From a virus, in IMG/VR virus record IMGVR_UViG_3300008954_003018, positions 1-64,000 of that record: a DNA stretch of 64,000 nucleotides. One strand, 5' to 3'. Position 1 is the first letter of the stretch. The number at the start of each line of letters is the position of its first letter. Shown in pieces: positions 12,576 to 20,937 of the stretch. Below the pieces are notes generated by a model. It did not search any database. It worked only from the letters and a program-made list of their open reading frames with translations, and was not told where the DNA came from. A program made the translations under genes and the position numbers.

Positions 12576-13660
12576 AGTTAACCAAGGCCAAATTGCAACA
12601 AATTATCAACGAAGAATTACTAGTTTGTTTTAATGAAGAAAAAAAAATTTTGGTAACTGAAAGCGAGGCGCGACAACCTCGTCGCGGAATGGAATACGAT
12701 ATCGAAAAGGCCCCTCCAATTGATTATGCTGCTGGGCGGGGTTCAACATACGAAGATTCATATGGCGAAGAAAGGGCAGCTGCTCCTAAACAAGAGCTAT
12801 CTTCTGAAGCTTGGGAAGATATTCTTCATATGGCCAACGATCCATTTTCTGTGTATCATAACATGGCGCTTGACGCAATACGAGCTGAATTACCATCACC
12901 GTTCTTTACCCATCACATGCCGGGCATGCCGGGCCTATCGAAAAAAGAAGCTAATGATTGGTTATATTCTACTGGCTTTAGCGGAATAGAAGGTCATGGT
13001 GAAGCTGCAGACTATGAAACAACACTTGTATCTCCCCACGTACCTGAGCAGTACGCGGGCGAAAAATCGCCCGGCCATATAGATCTATATAGGTGGGGCA
13101 TTGCTCCTGGTATATATGAAGAAAACTTAAAGCGAGTCGTAAAAGAAGAATATAAAAAATTATTGGAAGAGCATGCGAAAGATTACGTTTGGGGCGTCAA
13201 GGCTCCCTACGGGCGCGCCGCCAATCAATATGAGCTAAAAACACTTCATGAATCAAAAGCTGGGATATTGCCGCCCGGGCAAGCATCACATACTCCGACC
13301 ACAGCTGGTAACCCTGAAGAAGAAAAGAATTGGCCAACCGGAGGTAAATTATATCGTAAAGGGTGGCACAACAAGCCTTATGATATGTGGTACCGACACG
13401 GGCCAGCGCAAGCAAACGCCGTTCCAGTTTTTAGTCCTGCCAACCAATCTCGCGAAGGCAGCAGATGGAGCATCACACCACTTGGGTGGCCCAACGTTCA
13501 AGAAATGGACAAAATATATGGCGCTGGTGGTCTAGGCGAAGAAAGCCCTTTTCCCATCGGCGGGCCTTATGAGCGAATATATATACCGGCCGGAATAAGG
13601 CAAGGACCTGAAATGGACGCATATATAAGAGAAAGTGCTCCATGGTTGTTTGTTGATTAA
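12572..13660 (+). CDS. tagged putative internal virion protein
   Basis: 362 residues. Type A tag at the N-terminus (MKLTKAKLQQIINEELLVCF, followed by NEE) and a second in the middle, NLKRVVKEEYKKLLEEHAKD at about residue 187. The C-terminal half is Gly/Pro/Trp-rich (WPTGGKLYRKGWHNKPYDMW) without a recognised fold. Translationally coupled to the previous gene. Function unknown; the tags put it in the cargo/scaffold class by inference. Confidence 0.7.
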   Translation: MKLTKAKLQQIINEELLVCFNEEKKILVTESEARQPRRGMEYDIEKAPPIDYAAGRGSTYEDSYGEERAAAPKQELSSEAWEDILHMANDPFSVYHNMALDAIRAELPSPFFTHHMPGMPGLSKKEANDWLYSTGFSGIEGHGEAADYETTLVSPHVPEQYAGEKSPGHIDLYRWGIAPGIYEENLKRVVKEEYKKLLEEHAKDYVWGVKAPYGRAANQYELKTLHESKAGILPPGQASHTPTTAGNPEEEKNWPTGGKLYRKGWHNKPYDMWYRHGPAQANAVPVFSPANQSREGSRWSITPLGWPNVQEMDKIYGAGGLGEESPFPIGGPYERIYIPAGIRQGPEMDAYIRESAPWLFVD

Positions 13661-13695
13661 GAAAAAAATATTTTTGATGTTTTCTGTTCTCGATA

Positions 13696-13709
13696 AACTA
13701 TTTATATTA
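13696..13709 (+). promoter_or_regulatory. AACTATTTATA motif (putative late promoter)
   Basis: AACTATTTATATTA, 31 bases before the ATG at 13741; AAGGAG between them. Confidence 0.62.
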
Positions 13710-13740
13710 TAAAAACGTGCACGAATTAAGGAGAATTTAA

Positions 13741-14343
13741 ATGTCATCATTCAAAAAAGGCAGTTCAAGTACACAAACACTAACAATCACAAAGGAATTG
13801 GTTGTCGACAGCACGACTCTCGTCGTTGATGATGATGATAATAACGTCGGTATAGGAACTGCAACGCCGTTAACCAGTTTACATGTAATAAATGATTATC
13901 AGGCTGAAACATTTGAGAACCACTTAACTAGCGGTCAAGGCGGTGGCGAAATTTTGCGCTATTCGCCGGGTGCTGATGATACCTTAACAGCGGGGCAAGT
14001 ATACTTTCTACATACGGATGGCACGTGGAATGTTGCAGACGCAGACGCCGAAGCAACAGCAAAAGGTATGCTTGGTGTTGGTCTTGGCGGCTCTTCGCGT
14101 ACGGTTGGAGTATTGACACGTGGATTTATCCGTATACCAAGTACTGAAATTTTAAACACACCCGGTAGTGGTGCCGTCGACGGCCTACCTCTTTATATAA
14201 GCACTACAGATGGCCACTTTGATTTCACGGCGCCTTCAGCTTCAGGAGACATAGTTCGACTTGTAGGGTATGCGATTGATGACCATTCTAGTGACGTCCT
14301 TGTTTATTTTAATCCCTCCAATGATTACGTGGAGATAGCATAA
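13741..14343 (+). CDS. GIGT-type phage structural protein (fibre or decoration)
   Basis: 200 residues. Contains VGIGTATPLTSLHV near residue 38, the GIG(T)xxPxxxLHV motif of many phage tail-fibre and surface proteins, then Gly/Asp/Thr-rich beta-strand sequence (GVGLGGSSRTVGVLTRGFIR). No signal peptide. Starts with a strong AAGGAG site and its own late-type motif. Followed one base later by a LamG-like protein, so a receptor-binding or decoration module is likely. Confidence 0.75.
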   Translation: MSSFKKGSSSTQTLTITKELVVDSTTLVVDDDDNNVGIGTATPLTSLHVINDYQAETFENHLTSGQGGGEILRYSPGADDTLTAGQVYFLHTDGTWNVADADAEATAKGMLGVGLGGSSRTVGVLTRGFIRIPSTEILNTPGSGAVDGLPLYISTTDGHFDFTAPSASGDIVRLVGYAIDDHSSDVLVYFNPSNDYVEIA

Positions 14344-14344
14344 T

Positions 14345-15217
14345 ATGGCTGTGGCTCTTAAGGTCAATGGAGTTGCATGTCGCGATCTCAAAAAAAGAAA
14401 TGGCGTTGCAAAATTGAGCGTTGATAACTATAATGGAACGGCACATACCAGCCCCTCTCCTATAATTTATTACACCTTCGAAGATCATGATACGGCCATT
14501 GAAGATTATTCAGAAAGCGGCACAGATCATGATGGAACTGGTAGCGGTACCGAAAGGGATGACACATCAGCAAAACGGGGAACATATTCTTTAAAGTTTG
14601 AGGCGGGCGCGCCCGACACGGAACATATAGAAATTGCGCACCATGCTGACATAAACTGGGATCATGATGATCCATGGACGATCTCAGGATGGGTTATAAT
14701 GTCGTCAGCAATTGCCGGGTATCGTGGCCTTTATGTTAAAAGAGAGTCCGCGGGTAATGACTACACCGGCCCTGCAGTATTTTTTGCTACTGTTAGTGGT
14801 AATCAGTGCGTTACGGCTTATTTGATATCGGATTGGACTAGTCAATCAGGCGATCCTGCTGCTTATGATGCTGCAATTTATAAAGAATCTACTGTTACAA
14901 TAGACGATAACGATTGGCATCATGTTGTGGTTACATATGATGGATCAGGCGGGCAAGCCGGAATGCTTTGCTATATAGATGGTTCTCTTGATAGCACTTT
15001 TGCTGTGGCTGAAAGCAGAACAACAGTTGCTGGTAAGCCAACTACGAATTCGGTTGTGGCTCGCGTGGGTGGCGATACCGCCAATCTTCCCACCGCTCAA
15101 TATTCTTTAAGCGCTTGGCTAGATGAGTTCGCCATATGGAACGTGGCGCTAACAGCAAATCAGGTTTCTGTTTTATATAATAGTGGTACACCAGCTGCCA
15201 TAGCATCGGGACTATAA
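14345..15217 (+). CDS. LamG/concanavalin-like structural protein
   Basis: 290 residues. YYTFEDHDTAIEDYSESG opens a LamG-like (concanavalin-type) jelly-roll with hallmark SLKFEAGA, WTISGWV, DNDWHHVVVTYDG and MLCYIDGSLDST. Such domains bind carbohydrates and are common in phage tail or capsid decoration proteins. The N-terminal 40 residues may be an attachment segment. Sits between the GIGT-type protein and a small downstream protein in one unit. Confidence 0.82.
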   Translation: MAVALKVNGVACRDLKKRNGVAKLSVDNYNGTAHTSPSPIIYYTFEDHDTAIEDYSESGTDHDGTGSGTERDDTSAKRGTYSLKFEAGAPDTEHIEIAHHADINWDHDDPWTISGWVIMSSAIAGYRGLYVKRESAGNDYTGPAVFFATVSGNQCVTAYLISDWTSQSGDPAAYDAAIYKESTVTIDDNDWHHVVVTYDGSGGQAGMLCYIDGSLDSTFAVAESRTTVAGKPTTNSVVARVGGDTANLPTAQYSLSAWLDEFAIWNVALTANQVSVLYNSGTPAAIASGL

Positions 15218-15218
15218 A

Positions 15219-15539
15219 ATGCCAGTATTAATAGCACCACACAAGATAGCAGCTGCACAATGGGAATACGACGCAAAAATAACTATACCTGACAGCATGC
15301 CGGAATGGTCTCGTAAATTGCAATGCTTGTTGGCAAAGGAAGCGCTATATCAACATGAACAAGCATTAACAAACACACAGGTACAAGAAATTAAGGCCAG
15401 ATACTTAGAGACTTGGAGTGTAAAGAAAGACGGAGAAGTACCTTCCGAAGATCCCTTGCCACATTTTATCATCGGCTCAGGAACATCCGAAGATCCTTAC
15501 AAAATGAACTATTCTTCGTTTTTGTTAACAGAAGAATAA
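15219..15539 (+). CDS. small protein downstream of fibre genes, unknown
   Basis: 106 residues: DSMPEWSRKLQCLLAKEALY and ALTNTQVQEIKARYLETW are helical; the end is HFIIGSGTSEDPYKMNYSS. One base after the LamG-like gene, so probably a structural partner or assembly factor for it; no family named. It ends tail-to-tail with a minus-strand gene. Confidence 0.65.
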   Translation: MPVLIAPHKIAAAQWEYDAKITIPDSMPEWSRKLQCLLAKEALYQHEQALTNTQVQEIKARYLETWSVKKDGEVPSEDPLPHFIIGSGTSEDPYKMNYSSFLLTEE

Positions 15540-15543
15540 TCTA

Positions 15544-15870
15544 CTAATACTTTTTCTTTTTCTTCCACTTCTTTTTATTACGATTGCGGTTGTTTTTATT
15601 TCTATTATAATAATGATGGTGGTGTCGATGTATAGTTGTTTTTCCTCTATAAATTGTTCTCTTTCTGATTATCCGCCTAGGTCGATAATATCTTCTAGGT
15701 TTGTGATATCTATAGTATTTTCTTCTCGGACGTTCATATATGTGCACATCCGCAGGTATGTGTGAGGTGTATACAACACGATGTGGTGTAATTACACCAT
15801 GGTGTGCATAGCAACCCGGGGTAATCACCATACCAAACCCCGTAATAATGTATAAAATGCATTTTTCCAT
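15544..15870 (-). CDS. exported polycationic Tyr/His/Arg-rich protein
   Basis: 108 residues on the minus strand with AAAGGAG eight bases before the ATG. Hydrophobic N-terminus (CILYIITGFGMVITPGC) that could be a signal peptide or weak lipobox, then a highly basic tract (RRKYYRYHKPRRYYRPRR) and an HRHHHHYYNRNK segment with a poly-Lys end. One of only two minus-strand genes here, so probably an independently acquired accessory gene. Function unknown; envelope or nucleic-acid binding is possible. Confidence 0.65.
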   Translation of the reverse strand: MEKCILYIITGFGMVITPGCYAHHGVITPHRVVYTSHIPADVHIYERPRRKYYRYHKPRRYYRPRRIIRKRTIYRGKTTIHRHHHHYYNRNKNNRNRNKKKWKKKKKY

Positions 15871-15935
15871 TTGTTTTCTCCTTTATACAACATTAATTAT
15901 TGCAAGTCGCATGCCAAAGTAAAAAACAAAATGAC

Positions 15936-15948
15936 ACAGTATTTATAA
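15936..15948 (+). promoter_or_regulatory. GTATTTATA motif (putative late promoter)
   Basis: ACAGTATTTATAA immediately upstream of the ATG at 15951. The reverse strand reads TATAAATA, facing the divergent gene at 15870. Confidence 0.45.
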
Positions 15949-15950
15949 AC

Positions 15951-16121
15951 ATGGACTCAGAACAACAATTTGTTAATTTAATTATAGCTGAAAGCGCTGC
16001 GGCATCTTTGGAGATAGAGAATGCTAGGTTGCGTACGGAAAATGAAAGATTAAAGAAAAAAATATTTGACTTTATTAAACTAAATCCGTCTAAAGACTAT
16101 TTAGATATACTAAAAAAATGA
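15951..16121 (+). CDS. small coiled-coil protein
   Basis: 56 residues from ATG 15951 (MDSEQQFVNLIIAESAAASL), preferred over an upstream in-frame start because the late-type box lies just before it. A heptad-like helix IENARLRTENERLKKKIFDF follows. Overlaps the next gene by ATGA. Function unknown. Confidence 0.55.
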   Translation: MDSEQQFVNLIIAESAAASLEIENARLRTENERLKKKIFDFIKLNPSKDYLDILKK

Positions 16122-16315
16122 TTAAAATTGGGGACTTAGTGCAACTCGATTTCGGCGCTGATATATTTGGAATTGTACTAGAAGTCAATGAGATATTTGA
16201 TGAATACCCTGAAACAGCTGGTAGATATGATGTGCAAGTATACTGGTTTGATTCAAATGATGCATATTGGTGTTTCTCAGAGGGCTTGCATATAATATCT
16301 TCTATAAAAAAATAA
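16118..16315 (+). CDS. VGD-family small protein (late region copy)
   Basis: 65 residues: MIKIGDLVQLDFGADIFGI, then VQVYWFDSNDAYW and a C-terminal LHIISSIKK. A clear relative of the early-region family but located among virion-type genes. Barrel fold inferred. Confidence 0.65.
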   Translation: MIKIGDLVQLDFGADIFGIVLEVNEIFDEYPETAGRYDVQVYWFDSNDAYWCFSEGLHIISSIKK

Positions 16316-16316
16316 A

Positions 16317-16349
16317 AACTATTTACAATCATGGCCATTTGTGTTATGA
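16317..16349 (+). promoter_or_regulatory. AACTATTTACA motif overlapping a sigma70-like promoter
   Basis: AACTATTTACAAT at 16317-16329. The same bases give TTTACA (16322-16327), a 17-bp spacer and TATGAT, so the site could act as either type. The next gene starts at 16403. Confidence 0.5.
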
Positions 16350-16402
16350 TTAACTAAACTTATCGCTGCCGCGGTAAAACTAATTTCAATTGAGGTAAAA
16401 AA

Positions 16403-16627
16403 ATGGCAAAGAAAAATGTAATTCAAGAAGAGAGTCCACAAGTTAATATTAAAGACGCTGATGATATTGTGTGTGAAAAGTGTGAGAGCACCTATTTTCA
16501 GCCCGCTTTCATTATTAAGCGTATTTCGCCCTTGATGTCACCAACAGGACAGGGAATGTTTGCTCCTGTGCAATTGTTTCAGTGTGCTGAATGTAAACAC
16601 GTTAATGAAGAATTTTTGAATTTTTAA
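16403..16627 (+). CDS. zinc-ribbon protein
   Basis: 74 residues. Two CxxC pairs, CEKCESTYF and CAECKHVNEEF, separated by about 36 residues containing KRISPLMSPTGQGMFAPV, form a zinc ribbon. The SPTGQG insertion between the pairs is a pattern I associate with T4-like phage proteins of unknown role. GAGG ribosome site. Confidence 0.7.
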   Translation: MAKKNVIQEESPQVNIKDADDIVCEKCESTYFQPAFIIKRISPLMSPTGQGMFAPVQLFQCAECKHVNEEFLNF

Positions 16628-16665
16628 TTAGCTGTTGACCAAATGCATTTATAGTTAAAAATATA

Positions 16666-16869
16666 ATGCAAGTTGGCATGTATGTCAGACATATGTTGTA
16701 TCGCAATCGTGGCGAACATGTGTATCGCTATGGAATTATTGTAGAATTTATGTGCACAGATGTGCCAAAAGTGGCTAATGTCTTTTGGCAACCCACCCCT
16801 TCTTATACGCTTCAGATTAATCCTTACTTTCAAATAATAAAAGTATATTTACTAGAACCCATTTCATAA
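16666..16869 (+). CDS. divergent VGD-like small protein
   Basis: 67 residues: MQVGMYVRHMLYRNRGEHVY, YGIIVEFM, VANVFWQPTP. It keeps the QVG start and the GIIVE strand but not GD, so it is a distant member. No ribosome site is evident. Confidence 0.5.
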   Translation: MQVGMYVRHMLYRNRGEHVYRYGIIVEFMCTDVPKVANVFWQPTPSYTLQINPYFQIIKVYLLEPIS

Positions 16870-16876
16870 AACTTAC

Positions 16877-16890
16877 AACTACTTATATAA
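16877..16890 (+). promoter_or_regulatory. AACTACTTATATAA motif (putative late promoter)
   Basis: One C/T change from the consensus; 18 bases before the ATG at 16909. Confidence 0.58.
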
Positions 16891-16908
16891 GCAAAGGTAT
16901 TTTATAAC

Positions 16909-17679
16909 ATGGATTCAACTAAAGACCCCAAGGGTATTCTAGAAGAAATCGAACCAGAATCGGTTGATGTGTCTAGTTTCGAGGTACAAGACATCCTACA
17001 TCCAGAGTTTTGGGATGAGGCCGGAAATCTAAATGAAGAAATAGCAAACAAACTATATGAAATTGCTAAAGAATTCTTTCAAGGCTTAGAATTAGATTGG
17101 GTTGAGATTGTTGATGTTACAATGACAGGTTCTTTAGCGAATTTCAATTGGTCAGAATATTCTGATATTGATCTCCACGTTATTGTGGACTACACACAAG
17201 TAGACGACAAACAAGATTTAGTTCAAGACTTTTTTAGAACCGCTTCCAGCCTTTGGAATAGAAATCATAAAATATTAATAAAAGGATTTGAAGTAGAAGT
17301 GTATGTTCAAGATTCCAATGAGCCGCACTATTCTACTGGTGTATTCTCTATAAGAAATAACAAATGGAACACTGAGCCCTCTAGAGAAGAGAACATAATT
17401 GACGAGAAGAATATAAAAAAGAAAGCTGCAGCATTTATGAACGATATCGACGCAGTGTATGAACTGTTTGAAGAAGGACACTATGAAGAAACTGTAGAAC
17501 AAGCAGAAAAATTAAAAGAAAGAATCAGAAAACTTAGACAATCTGGCTTAGAGGATAAGGGCGCGTTTTCAGTAGAGAATTTAGCTTTTAAAATTCTAAG
17601 ACGTACAGACTATTTACGAAGACTGTCTAGTGTAAAAACAATGGCATATGATAAATCAATGTCGATCAACGAGGAATAA
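16909..17679 (+). CDS. Pol-beta-type nucleotidyltransferase
   Basis: 256 residues. GSLANFNWSEYSDIDLHV (about 74-91) is the G-S...DxD signature of the minimal nucleotidyltransferase superfamily; a third acidic residue is probable in FEVEVYVQD (about 126-134). The C-terminal half is a long helical charged domain (AEKLKERIRKLRQ). These enzymes transfer a nucleotide to protein, RNA or small molecules; the substrate is unknown. The N-terminal ILEEIEPES stretch might be a poor tag. Upstream late-type motif; overlaps nothing and precedes a tagged gene by two bases. Confidence 0.8.
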   Translation: MDSTKDPKGILEEIEPESVDVSSFEVQDILHPEFWDEAGNLNEEIANKLYEIAKEFFQGLELDWVEIVDVTMTGSLANFNWSEYSDIDLHVIVDYTQVDDKQDLVQDFFRTASSLWNRNHKILIKGFEVEVYVQDSNEPHYSTGVFSIRNNKWNTEPSREENIIDEKNIKKKAAAFMNDIDAVYELFEEGHYEETVEQAEKLKERIRKLRQSGLEDKGAFSVENLAFKILRRTDYLRRLSSVKTMAYDKSMSINEE

Positions 17680-17681
17680 AA

Positions 17682-18104
17682 ATGAAATTGACCAAAGAAC
17701 AATTACAAAAACTAATACAAGAAGAATACGAAACGATGGTAGGTCCAGAAATAGTAACAGATCCATTAACCGGCCAAGAGTATGAAGATCCTTACGGGGG
17801 AATTGCAGCGAATTTAGCTACTTTTGGAGAAGCTTATCCGTTTGACTATGATCCCTATGCAGCGCCGGAGGGCTATCAAATTCCACATTTTGAACCTCCT
17901 CCTTCGTCAGGATATTATGGGGGCCCCCTGAATAACGCTTATATGTCGCCGGAGGAAAGTGAGGCCAATGTGATGCGCGCAGAACAGGAAAGGGCGGAGC
18001 AATTGCTACAAATGAAATCTCTTTTAGATCCAGGGCCGGAAGGTCCAACAGAAGAGCAAGTTCGTAATGAGCTTATACGGCAAGAAATGGAAAGAAACCA
18101 GTAA
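17682..18104 (+). CDS. tagged small protein
   Basis: 140 residues starting with a type A tag (MKLTKEQLQKLIQEEYETMV). The rest is Pro/Tyr/Gly-rich and disordered (HFEPPPSSGYYGGPLNNAYM) with a Glu-rich helix at the end. No domain recognised. Follows the nucleotidyltransferase by two bases, so both probably share a message. Confidence 0.65.
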   Translation: MKLTKEQLQKLIQEEYETMVGPEIVTDPLTGQEYEDPYGGIAANLATFGEAYPFDYDPYAAPEGYQIPHFEPPPSSGYYGGPLNNAYMSPEESEANVMRAEQERAEQLLQMKSLLDPGPEGPTEEQVRNELIRQEMERNQ

Positions 18105-18115
18105 GGAACAAAACT

Positions 18116-18340
18116 ATGTGTATAATTTGTACAGAATTTAGAGCAGGAAAACTCACCGTTAAAGAAGCTTTACGCAATTACGGCGAAATGCAAGAAATAA
18201 TTGAAGAAGATCACAAGCCAGAAGTTGATCAATTGCTGTACGAAGGGTTTTGGAAAGAATACAGCGAACAGTCTATGGAATCAGGTGGCGAAAAAGAAGA
18301 AGATGACGATTATTATGAAGAAACAGGATTTGGCGATTGA
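18116..18340 (+). CDS. small acidic protein, unknown
   Basis: 74 residues beginning MCIICTEFRAGKLTVKEALR, a CxxC start with a helical GKLTxxEA segment, then a very acidic end (EKEEDDDYYEETGFGD). The single CxxC could bind metal in a dimer. Its stop overlaps the next ATG. Confidence 0.65.
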   Translation: MCIICTEFRAGKLTVKEALRNYGEMQEIIEEDHKPEVDQLLYEGFWKEYSEQSMESGGEKEEDDDYYEETGFGD

Positions 18341-18786
18341 TGAAAAAATGCTTAATTTCAATTATATTGTTGCTTGTGGCATGTGGACCTCAATATGTAA
18401 AGGATCCCAATGCTAACGTTTTAGTAACCTCACAATATGAAAATGGGCCGCTAACAATACACCTTCCGGAAAACTGTAGGCCGCAACTCGATTGTAGTCA
18501 AAAAACAGAAGCACAGTGCTCAATTGCACTTTATGAGGCTTCTAGAAAATTTATGAAAGAGGGTGAAAAACTAGCTAACAAAAAACTCTATCTTTCCGCT
18601 AGTTTAGAATATATGCAAGCGTTGACTCGGCTTTCTGAGGCGAAAATTAGAGTCAACAAAGTGAAAACCGAATTGAACGATTTTATACAATGGAAACAGA
18701 TCGAAAATTATAACTTAGAAGAAAAGCTAAAACGAACAATCAAATATTGTGAAAAAAAGGTGTTTTTGTTACAATGGAAAAGATAA
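18340..18786 (+). CDS. lipoprotein, unknown
   Basis: 148 residues; ATG at 18340 overlaps the previous stop (TGATG). Signal peptide MKKCLISIILLLVAC with a lipobox, mature start C-GPQYVKD. The rest is mostly helical with Cys residues (CRPQLDCSQKTEAQC) and a TPR-like stretch (GEKLANKKLYLSASLEYMQA). Probably in the outer membrane or periplasm. First of three envelope proteins in a row, suggesting lysis or envelope function. Confidence 0.7.
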   Translation: MKKCLISIILLLVACGPQYVKDPNANVLVTSQYENGPLTIHLPENCRPQLDCSQKTEAQCSIALYEASRKFMKEGEKLANKKLYLSASLEYMQALTRLSEAKIRVNKVKTELNDFIQWKQIENYNLEEKLKRTIKYCEKKVFLLQWKR

Positions 18787-18992
18787 AAGTGGATATTAAA
18801 ACAGCTATAGCTATAGGTACTTTGTTGTTTGCTTTTGCAGGGTTTTACTACACAACTGTTAGTGATATCAATAGTTTATCGCTTAACATCAAGGGCCTTG
18901 AAAGTGAAAATAGAATGCATCAGAAGCGATTAGACTCATTAGATAAAAGAATGTCTAAAATAAATAAAAAAATAAGGGAACTACAAAAATGA
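18774..18992 (+). CDS. inner-membrane coiled-coil protein, spanin-like
   Basis: 72 residues: a transmembrane segment AIAIGTLLFAFAGFYYTTV then a heptad coiled coil LKGLESENRMHQKRLDSL-like region to the end. This N-in, C-out layout, followed by an overlapping lipoprotein gene, is typical of an inner-membrane spanin, but sequence alone cannot prove lysis function. It overlaps both neighbours. Confidence 0.5.
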   Translation: MEKIKVDIKTAIAIGTLLFAFAGFYYTTVSDINSLSLNIKGLESENRMHQKRLDSLDKRMSKINKKIRELQK

Positions 18993-19408
18993 AAAAAACA
19001 ATTATTTCTTTGCTATTAGCAATCTTTATGACTGCATGCGCAACAACTCAATTAAAACAACAAGATTTACACCCTCTTATGACATTAGAGACGGTTAAAG
19101 CTAATTGTGAGGCAAGTGAAAGTTGGCAGGTTGGTGTCATTGGACTGGCTAGCCATATTGTAAGATTTGAGAAATGTTTAGCTGTTGAACCTCTTATTTT
19201 GATTGCAATAGACACTGAAGTACATACAGACAAAATCAATAGAATCTCCATCGATTTATTGGCAGCACATTATGCCTCGTTCTTGAACAAGGAAGACGAG
19301 ACAAAGATATATTCAGTTGAAAAACTCAAAGAAGAGCTGGACAAAAAAGAAGGCTGGCTTGTCTATTATTACGCAGTAAAACAGAAAGAAAAAGAAAAGA
19401 AGGAATAG
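18989..19408 (+). CDS. lipoprotein, possible outer-membrane spanin partner
   Basis: 139 residues with signal peptide MKKTIISLLLAIFMTAC (lipobox MTAC), then a mostly helical body rich in charged residues and a Lys/Glu-rich tail (VKQKEKEKKE). Overlaps the coiled-coil membrane protein by four bases. It is longer than most o-spanins, so the pairing is only a suggestion. Confidence 0.55.
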   Translation: MKKTIISLLLAIFMTACATTQLKQQDLHPLMTLETVKANCEASESWQVGVIGLASHIVRFEKCLAVEPLILIAIDTEVHTDKINRISIDLLAAHYASFLNKEDETKIYSVEKLKEELDKKEGWLVYYYAVKQKEKEKKE

Positions 19409-19411
19409 TTT

Positions 19412-20896
19412 ATGAAAGATTATTTTACAGGTTGGCGAAAATACCTTTTAGTTGAGCGCTATTCAATGCAGGCTGCGTATGAAGCCATTAAGCCCAACAA
19501 CAAGAAAATGTATAACTTATATAATAGGTACGTTAATCAGACTTGGCACTGGGACGTCGAAAACGGCTATATTGACCCAAGAGATGATCCAGAGCCGCCA
19601 GCAGATGAAGAAAAAATAAACAAAGCAGCTGCCAGTTACAGAAATTATATATTAGAAATAATACCAGAAGACATATGGGGCCCAAACGTAACAAGCCCAG
19701 AACAAAAAAAGAAAGAATCCGATAAAAATCAAGGCCTTGCAATGATGTGGGTTCGCAAATTAGCCCTTAAGGATCCAAATCTAGCCAGAGATATTATAGA
19801 TGGCGAAATATCATTTACAGGTCAAGGTCGACCTTATGCAAATATTATGCCCGACCTTGAAATCTACTTCCAAAATCTAGATTTAATGCCAAAAAGGAAC
19901 TTAATAGAGCTTGAATCATTTGAAGAATTGCATCAAATGGTAGAAGCGGCAAAAGAAGAAATTCATGCTCGACAACAAGAAAGACAATACCTCGACGCAG
20001 AAGAGGGAACAGAAGTTTTAAGAGATGATGGGGAAATATATATTGCCGCTCTCCACAATAAAGGCGCTGCATGCGAATTGGGAAAAGGAACAGATTGGTG
20101 TACAGCTGCGCCTGGTTTAGATTATTTTTCAGACTATTATGAGCCAGATGATCCATTGTTCTTTTTTAAACGGAAACCGAAAACCGATCCGGATAAGCCT
20201 GAATTTATGCAGCGCGGCCACAAATCTCATCCGGGTGGTGAAGAAAAATATCAATTTCATTATGGCTCTGAACAATTTGTGAATGTGGAGGACTACCCGG
20301 TCAGTGATAAACTATTCAAAGTACTTCACGGTTTTCTTATGCAAACAGAAGCACCACAAAAATATCCAGTTGTACAAACCTATCACTACAATCTCGTGGC
20401 CGATGATCCAAGCACACCTCCAGAAGAGTTGAATGATATGGTTGAAGCGTTTGGGAATCTCTTGACCACCCATGATCATTACCACGCGGGTTTGACGTCT
20501 GAAGTCTTGTCAAAAGTTGCAAAAAACCCAAACACGCCAATTGAAGCACTTAGAAAGCTTTCTAATTCGCGCGATAAATTTATTATTAGAAGCGTTCAAG
20601 TTAACGAACAGTTGGCGAATTTATTAGGCCCTGACCCAACAGAAGAGGGCATGAAATTAGCAAAAGAAATATTCCTCAACAATATAGAAGATCCACTAAT
20701 ATTTGACAGAGGTTTGAAACAATTCGGCCGCTGGATAAAGGCTGGAATAATGTCCAAAGAAGAAGCAAATAAAGCATTAAAGGATCATGTGGAGGCAGAA
20801 GAATTCCGCAAAAAGGCAAAAAAGGTTGCAAGGTCTGATGGGGGGTCTCAAGCAACATTAAGAGAGCGCAAGATCAGAATAAGGATAAAGAAATGA
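19412..20896 (+). CDS. large protein with type B tag, unknown
   Basis: 494 residues. N-terminus MKDYFTGWRKYLLVERYSMQ is a type B tag (WRxYL then VE). The core has the sharply conserved-looking segment KGAACELGKGTDWCTAAPGL (about 216-235) with two Cys and a following DDPLFFFKRK, possibly an active site. The second half has short repeats (NPNTPIEALRKLSNSRD) like Leu-rich/armadillo turns. Lys/Arg-rich end. Function unknown; internal virion location inferred from the tag. Confidence 0.7.
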   Translation: MKDYFTGWRKYLLVERYSMQAAYEAIKPNNKKMYNLYNRYVNQTWHWDVENGYIDPRDDPEPPADEEKINKAAASYRNYILEIIPEDIWGPNVTSPEQKKKESDKNQGLAMMWVRKLALKDPNLARDIIDGEISFTGQGRPYANIMPDLEIYFQNLDLMPKRNLIELESFEELHQMVEAAKEEIHARQQERQYLDAEEGTEVLRDDGEIYIAALHNKGAACELGKGTDWCTAAPGLDYFSDYYEPDDPLFFFKRKPKTDPDKPEFMQRGHKSHPGGEEKYQFHYGSEQFVNVEDYPVSDKLFKVLHGFLMQTEAPQKYPVVQTYHYNLVADDPSTPPEELNDMVEAFGNLLTTHDHYHAGLTSEVLSKVAKNPNTPIEALRKLSNSRDKFIIRSVQVNEQLANLLGPDPTEEGMKLAKEIFLNNIEDPLIFDRGLKQFGRWIKAGIMSKEEANKALKDHVEAEEFRKKAKKVARSDGGSQATLRERKIRIRIKK

Positions 20897-20937
20897 AACT
20901 CCTATTTGAAAATTGGCGAAGGTCTCTAAATGAGTGA
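20893..20937 (+). CDS. 14-residue stand-alone type B tag peptide
   Basis: Encodes MKLLFENWRRSLNE, nearly identical to the N-terminus of the Nudix protein (MKLLFENWRRYLKE) but followed directly by TGA. It overlaps the upstream gene (ATGA) and the nuclease gene (GTGA). Either a translated coupling leader or a tag separated from the nuclease by a frame change. Confidence 0.5.
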   Translation: MKLLFENWRRSLNE

